10,236 nucleotides of DNA from Sedimenticola sp. (GTDB taxonomy: Bacteria; Pseudomonadota; Gammaproteobacteria; Chromatiales; Chromatiaceae). The notes below the pieces were generated by a model. It was not told the origin of the DNA. It searched no databases and saw nothing but the letters and a program-made list of their open reading frames with translations. Position numbers and translations under genes: made by a program. The DNA lies in assembly GCA_027023915.1 (NCBI GenBank), contig JALVUB010000071.1, forward strand, positions 1-10,236. Direction: 5' to 3'. Below, one piece after another: positions 4,898 to 10,236 of the stretch (position 1 is the first letter of the stretch; each line of letters starts with the position of its first letter).

Positions 4898-7251
4898 TGG
4901 CCGGCTGCTGCGACACCGACCGCGGCGCGGTGGAGGGGCACCAGCTCACCATCGCCATCGCTGGCAACCCCAACTGCGGCAAGTCGGCCCTGTTCAACAC
5001 CCTCACCGGCATCCGCCAGAAGACCGGCAACTGGCCGGGCGTTACCGTGGACCGCAAGGAGGGCCAGTTCGAGCTGGAGCGCTACAAGGTGCGGCTGGTG
5101 GATCTGCCCGGCATCTACTCCCTGGACGCCGCCTCCATCGACGAGCAGATCACCCGCGACTACCTGCTGTCGCGCGAGGCCGACCTCATCATCAACGTGG
5201 TGGATGCCGCCAACCTGGAGCGCAACCTCTATCTCACCGTGCAGCTCCTGGAGATGGGGGTGCCCATGGTGTTGGCCCTCAACATGATGGACGTGGCGCG
5301 CAAGCGGGGCATCGAGATCGACGTCCCCCGGCTGGCCGGGGAGCTGGGCTGTCCCGTGGTGCCCCTGGTGGCTACCACCGGCGAGGGGCTGCTGGAGCTT
5401 AAGGCGCGCATGCTGGCGGTGGCCACCGGTGCCGAGCGCGGCGGCTTCGCCCTGGCCCAGGACGAGGTGGTGGAGCAGGCCATCGCCGATCTCGAACCCC
5501 TCATCGACGAGCCCAACCCCGCCAACCGCCACTGGCTGGCCCTCAAGATGCTGGAGTCCGACGACCACCTGCCCGTCGGCGCCGTGCCGGAACTGCGCGA
5601 GCGGGTGAGCCACTGGCGCCGCATGATCGAGGAGCGCGCCGGCGAGGAGGCGGACATCTTCATCGCCGACAGCCGCTTCAGCCACGCCCACGCCCTGGCC
5701 CGGAGCGTGGTGCGCCAGCGGGGCGAGGTGGGCCGCACCCTCTCCGACCGTATCGACAAGGTGGTGCTGAGCCGCTGGCTCGGCATCCCCATCTTTCTCT
5801 TTCTCATGTACCTGATGTTCATGTTCACCATCAACATCGGGGGCGCCTTCGTCGATTTCTTCGACGGCATCACCGGCGCCTTCCTGGTGGACGGGTTGGG
5901 CGAGTTGCTCACCGCCTGGGGCGCGCCCCACTGGCTGCGGGTGGTGCTGGCCGACGGCGTGGGGGGCGGCATCCAGGTGGTCTCCACCTTCATCCCCATC
6001 ATCGCCGCCCTCTATCTCTTCCTCTCGGCGCTGGAGGACTCGGGCTACATGGCGCGCGCCGCCTTCGTCATGGACCGCTTCATGCGCGCCATCGGCCTGC
6101 CGGGCAAGGCCTTCGTGCCGCTGATCGTCGGTTTCGGCTGCAACGTGCCGGCGGTTATGGCCACCCGCACCCTGGAGAACCCGCGCGAGCGCAAGCTCAC
6201 CATCCTCATGAACCCCTTCATGTCCTGCGGCGCCCGGTTGCCGGTCTACGTGCTCTTCGCCGCCGCCTTCTTTCCGCGCAACGGCCAGAACCTGGTCTTC
6301 GCCCTCTATCTCATCGGCATCACCGTGGCGGTGCTCACCGGGCTGGTGATGAAGCGCACCCTGCTCAAGGGGGAGAGCGGCGGCTTCATGATGGAGCTGC
6401 CTCCCTACCACCTGCCCACCCTCAAGGGGATGCTGCTGCGCACCTGGGACCGGGTGCGGCTGTTCGTGAAGGAGGCGGGCAAGGTGATCGTGGTGATGGT
6501 GCTGGCCCTCAACCTGCTCAACTCCATCGGCACCGACGGCCGCTTCGGTCACGAGGATTCCGGGCAGTCGGTGCTCAGCGCCACCGGCCAGGCGCTGGTG
6601 CCGGTCTTCTCCCCCATGGGGGTCCGCGAGGAGAACTGGCCGGCGGTGGTGGGCGTGGTCTCGGGCGTGCTGGCCAAGGAGGTGGTGGTGGGCACCCTCG
6701 ACACCCTCTACGGCCGCATGGCCCAGGAGGCGGCCGGGCAGGGAAGCGGGAAACCGCCCTTCGACCTCTGGGCCGCGCTTCGGGAGGCTGCCGCCACCGT
6801 GCCAGAGAACCTGGCCGGGCTGCGTGAGCTGGTCACCGATCCCCTGGGGCTGGGCGCCGCCAAGGTGGAGGACGTGGCCGAGGTGGCCCGCGAGCAGGCG
6901 GTGAGCCTGGGGGTCTTCGGCGCCATGGCGCAGCGCTTCGACGGCCAGCGCGGTGCCTTTGCCTACCTGCTCTTCGTGCTCCTCTACTTTCCCTGCGTGG
7001 CCACCATGGGCGCCATCAAGCGCGAGGCGGGGGGTGCCTGGGCCGCCTTCGTCGCCTTCTGGACCACCTCGGTGGCCTATGTCGCCGCCAGCGGCTACTA
7101 CCAGCTCGCCACCCTCGGCAGCCATCCGGGCCGTTCCGCCCTGCTGCTGGCGCTGCTGATCGGCTACCTGGCCGCCATCATCGCCGGCCTGCGCTGGTGG
7201 GCCACGCGCGAGCAGGCCCCGCGGGCCGTGGCCGCGGCGGAGGGGGGCTGA
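4897..7251 (+). CDS. feoB: Ferrous iron transporter FeoB
   Basis: FeoB is the inner-membrane ferrous iron permease with an N-terminal GTPase domain, here 784 residues against 773 in E. coli. The G motifs are in order: G1 GNPNCGKS (23-30), the G2 Thr in GNWPGVTV (Thr50), G3 DLPG (69-72), G4 NMMD (129-132) and G5 VATTGEG (148-154). A helical linker leads into the membrane part from about residue 280. The two gate regions are intact: GFGCNVPA (402-409) and NPFMSCGARLP (429-439), each with its conserved Cys, and the later VLAKEVVVGTLDTLYG segment is also present. I chose the ATG at 4897, overlapping the feoA TGA, over a GTG one codon earlier. The N-terminus carries an adjacent Cys-Cys pair (MAGCCD), which I do not recall in E. 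coli FeoB. Expression is probably Fur-controlled from the promoter upstream of feoA. Confidence 0.97.
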   Translation: MAGCCDTDRGAVEGHQLTIAIAGNPNCGKSALFNTLTGIRQKTGNWPGVTVDRKEGQFELERYKVRLVDLPGIYSLDAASIDEQITRDYLLSREADLIINVVDAANLERNLYLTVQLLEMGVPMVLALNMMDVARKRGIEIDVPRLAGELGCPVVPLVATTGEGLLELKARMLAVATGAERGGFALAQDEVVEQAIADLEPLIDEPNPANRHWLALKMLESDDHLPVGAVPELRERVSHWRRMIEERAGEEADIFIADSRFSHAHALARSVVRQRGEVGRTLSDRIDKVVLSRWLGIPIFLFLMYLMFMFTINIGGAFVDFFDGITGAFLVDGLGELLTAWGAPHWLRVVLADGVGGGIQVVSTFIPIIAALYLFLSALEDSGYMARAAFVMDRFMRAIGLPGKAFVPLIVGFGCNVPAVMATRTLENPRERKLTILMNPFMSCGARLPVYVLFAAAFFPRNGQNLVFALYLIGITVAVLTGLVMKRTLLKGESGGFMMELPPYHLPTLKGMLLRTWDRVRLFVKEAGKVIVVMVLALNLLNSIGTDGRFGHEDSGQSVLSATGQALVPVFSPMGVREENWPAVVGVVSGVLAKEVVVGTLDTLYGRMAQEAAGQGSGKPPFDLWAALREAAATVPENLAGLRELVTDPLGLGAAKVEDVAEVAREQAVSLGVFGAMAQRFDGQRGAFAYLLFVLLYFPCVATMGAIKREAGGAWAAFVAFWTTSVAYVAASGYYQLATLGSHPGRSALLLALLIGYLAAIIAGLRWWATREQAPRAVAAAEGG

Positions 7252-7469
7252 TGCTGACCGCTGTGCGCGATTACCTTCGCCAGCGGGGCCAGGTCACCCT
7301 GGCCGAGGTGGCCACTCACTTTCGCGTCTCCCCCGAAGTGGCCCGCCAGATGCTCCAGGTGTGGGAGCGCAAGGGCCAGGCCCGCGGCCGCAAGGCCAAC
7401 AGCGCCTGCGGCACCAGTTGCAGTCAGTGTGATCCTGCTTCCACGGAAGTGTGGGAGTGGGTGGTTTGA
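7251..7469 (+). CDS. feoC: FeoC-like winged-helix protein
   Basis: FeoC is a small winged-helix protein with a cysteine cluster that can bind an iron-sulfur cluster; in enterobacteria it stabilises FeoB and may sense iron or oxygen. The protein is 72 residues. The helix-turn-helix part runs through LTAVRDYLRQRGQVTLAEVATHF and the recognition helix VSPEVARQMLQVWERKG (about 1-42). The wing follows, with a CGTSCSQC cluster (Cys53, Cys57, Cys60). Only three cysteines are present; the enterobacterial proteins have four. I chose the ATG at 7251, which overlaps the feoB TGA and has GGAGG at 7239-7243 seven bases upstream, over a GTG at 7197 inside feoB. It ends the feo operon. The family is variable in sequence, so the call relies partly on position. 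Confidence 0.87.
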   Translation: MLTAVRDYLRQRGQVTLAEVATHFRVSPEVARQMLQVWERKGQARGRKANSACGTSCSQCDPASTEVWEWVV

Positions 7470-7514
7470 GGACGCGGCCACAGGGTACATTTCCGCGCAA
7501 GGGGTAGCGCCGTT

Positions 7515-7546
7515 CCACCCGTTGAAGGTGGCCGGCTCGGGCCGGC
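7515..7546. repeat. Two hairpins between feoC and the antitoxin gene
   Basis: The 80-base gap between the convergent feoC and antitoxin genes holds CCACC/GGTGG (7515-7519 with 7527-7531), adjoining and sharing one base with a perfect six-base stem GCCGGC-TCGG-GCCGGC (7531-7546). The second stem starts a few bases after the antitoxin stop on the - strand. Neither strand has a T-run after the stem, so a classical intrinsic terminator is not shown. The hairpins may slow polymerase or protect mRNA ends in both directions. Confidence 0.4.
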
Positions 7547-7549
7547 GGG

Positions 7550-7810
7550 CTATGCCGCGGAGTCCTGATGGATATCCCAACCCGGAAAGACCAGAACCGC
7601 AGGGTGGCATTTCAGCGCCCTGGCAAGCGTCTTTGCTCTCTCCACGCCCAGGTTGATTCGATCATTTTCGATGGCGGAGATGGTGGACTGGGGAATACCG
7701 GTCAGTTCCGCAAGCTCGTTCTGACTCAGTTCCTGTAACTCGCGCAGAATTCGTACCGACTCGCCCACGGATACATCCACCCGCTTTTTCGCTTTCCGGT
7801 AATCCTTCAT
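7550..7810 (-). CDS. XRE-family helix-turn-helix antitoxin
   Basis: This is an 86-residue DNA-binding protein, the second gene of a toxin-antitoxin pair. A Cro/CI-type helix-turn-helix covers about residues 17-72: LRELQELSQNELAELTGIPQ with the recognition helix QSTISAIENDRINLG, then ERAKTLARAL and the KCHPAVLVFP end. In such modules the antitoxin neutralises the toxin by direct binding and represses the shared promoter, with the toxin as co-repressor. Its ATG lies one base after the toxin TGA, and GGAGA (7818-7822, - strand) inside the toxin's last codons gives a good ribosome-binding site seven bases upstream. Base composition is visibly less GC-rich than the feo or uvrD genes, which suggests horizontal acquisition. 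It could also be read as a stand-alone regulator, but the pairing argues against that. Confidence 0.85.
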   Translation of the reverse strand: MKDYRKAKKRVDVSVGESVRILRELQELSQNELAELTGIPQSTISAIENDRINLGVERAKTLARALKCHPAVLVFPGWDIHQDSAA

Positions 7811-7811
7811 G

Positions 7812-8093
7812 TCACTTTCTCCGGTAATCGTGTGGAGTCACGCTCACGACCCGAACCAAAACGAGACCCTGTTCCACTTTGTAGATGACGCGATATTGAA
7901 GATTGAGACGGGATGAACGGTATCCCTTCCATTCGCCGCGAAGCGCTTCATCGTGGAAACCCTCGATTTGCCTCGGCCCATCGGGGCCGCTGATCGATAC
8001 GATGTCTTTCCACTTCTCGTAACGCTTGAGCACGTCTATAGGCAGTGACGCCAATTGTTTTATGGCTCTCCTGTGCTCGTAGATTTCCCACAT
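7812..8093 (-). CDS. RelE/ParE-superfamily type II toxin
   Basis: This 93-residue protein is a likely toxin of the RelE/ParE superfamily, most of whose RelE-like members cleave mRNA on the ribosome. Signatures lie in the C-terminal half: FHDEALRGEWKGYRSSRLN (46-64), QYRVIYKVEQ (66-75) and the ending VVSVTPHDYRR (82-92), with Arg, Lys, Tyr and His residues where RelE/HigB/YafQ-type toxins have active-site residues. I cannot tell RNase from gyrase-poison activity by eye. The toxin comes first and the XRE antitoxin second, the HigBA-type order. The start ATG (8091-8093) fits the family length and has no Shine-Dalgarno sequence; the predicted promoter begins transcription only about two bases before it. 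The AT-rich promoter and lower-GC coding sequence differ from the core genes on both sides. Confidence 0.83.
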   Translation of the reverse strand: MWEIYEHRRAIKQLASLPIDVLKRYEKWKDIVSISGPDGPRQIEGFHDEALRGEWKGYRSSRLNLQYRVIYKVEQGLVLVRVVSVTPHDYRRK

Positions 8094-8101
8094 GCCTATT
8101 C

Positions 8102-8129
8102 ATAGTATATATCAAAATTAGTATGTCAA
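8102..8129 (-). promoter_or_regulatory. Toxin-antitoxin promoter
   Basis: On the - strand a perfect -35 TTGACA (8129-8124) is followed after 16 bases by the -10 TACTAT (8107-8102). Standard spacing puts the start point near 8095, two bases before the toxin ATG. The sequence between is very AT-rich and contains TAGTAT twice on the + strand (8103-8108 and 8119-8124 approximately), a possible operator for the XRE protein. Confidence 0.7.
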
Positions 8130-8142
8130 CAGCCTGGCCGCC

Positions 8143-8151
8143 TGTTACAAT
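8143..8151 (+). promoter_or_regulatory. uvrD extended -10 promoter
   Basis: TGTTACAAT fits an extended -10 element: TG, one base, then TACAAT at 8146-8151. Standard spacing puts the transcription start at 8158, the A of the uvrD ATG. No recognisable -35 is found at 17 bases, where the sequence overlaps the -35 of the divergent toxin promoter. No CTGT-N8-ACAG LexA site is present, unlike E. coli uvrD. Confidence 0.55.
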
Positions 8152-8157
8152 CCGCAC

Positions 8158-10236
<2,079 letters not shown>

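Noticed and set aside
4858..7125. A very long open frame antisense to feoB
   Set aside because: It has low-complexity His/Gly/Ala-rich sequence from reading GC-rich codons on the wrong strand, and feoB on the + strand is unambiguous.
7531..7546. GCCGGC-TCGG-GCCGGC as an intrinsic terminator of the feo operon
   Set aside because: No run of T follows on either strand, so only a hairpin can be claimed.
8128..8146. AACAG-N9-CTGTT as a LexA (SOS) box for uvrD
   Set aside because: LexA sites are CTGT-N8-ACAG. Here the half-sites are in the opposite order and the spacing is nine, so this is not a LexA site.

Overview
This is a high-GC window of about 10.2 kb from a gammaproteobacterial chromosome, read here from sequence alone. 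The lineage call rests on a CRP with all cAMP-binding residues, a crp/yhfA divergent pair as in enterobacteria, a trpGDC cluster beside crp as in pseudomonads, and a UvrD that closely follows E. coli UvrD residue for residue. A purple-sulfur or Ectothiorhodospira-like relative would fit, but I cannot name a genus.

Layout: (1) 3-2249, the tail of a tryptophan biosynthesis operon on the + strand: trpG (5' end outside the window), trpD and trpC. (2) 2250-2404, a convergent intergenic region with a pair of inverted GTAG-headed repeats. (3) 2405-3064, crp on the - strand, divergent from (4) 3186-4381, yhfA (OsmC family) and yaaA, overlapping by four bases. (5) 4378-4583, a nested palindromic element with REP-like hairpins at both ends, whose first bases supply the stop codon of yaaA. 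(6) 4629-4650, a promoter with a perfect TATAAT overlapped by a Fur-box-like palindrome, which drives (7) feoA-feoB-feoC (4667-7469), the ferrous iron uptake operon, with TGATG stop/start overlaps. (8) 7550-8093, a lower-GC two-gene toxin-antitoxin module on the - strand (RelE/ParE-type toxin first, XRE antitoxin second). (9) 8094-8157, a 64-bp divergent promoter region shared with (10) uvrD, which runs off the right edge with only its last residues missing.

How the genes fit together: the trp genes make indole-3-glycerol phosphate from chorismate (with trpE, not seen). crp is a global cAMP-responsive regulator. YaaA, an OsmC-family protein and a Fur-controlled Feo system form a plausible iron and oxidative-stress neighbourhood. 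The toxin-antitoxin module looks like an insertion between feoC and uvrD. Most of the window is ordinary core genome and I found no clearly undescribed multi-gene system. The points most worth a second look are the nested REP-like element that donates a stop codon, the near-leaderless divergent promoters between the toxin and uvrD, and the six-proline run near the start of CRP.
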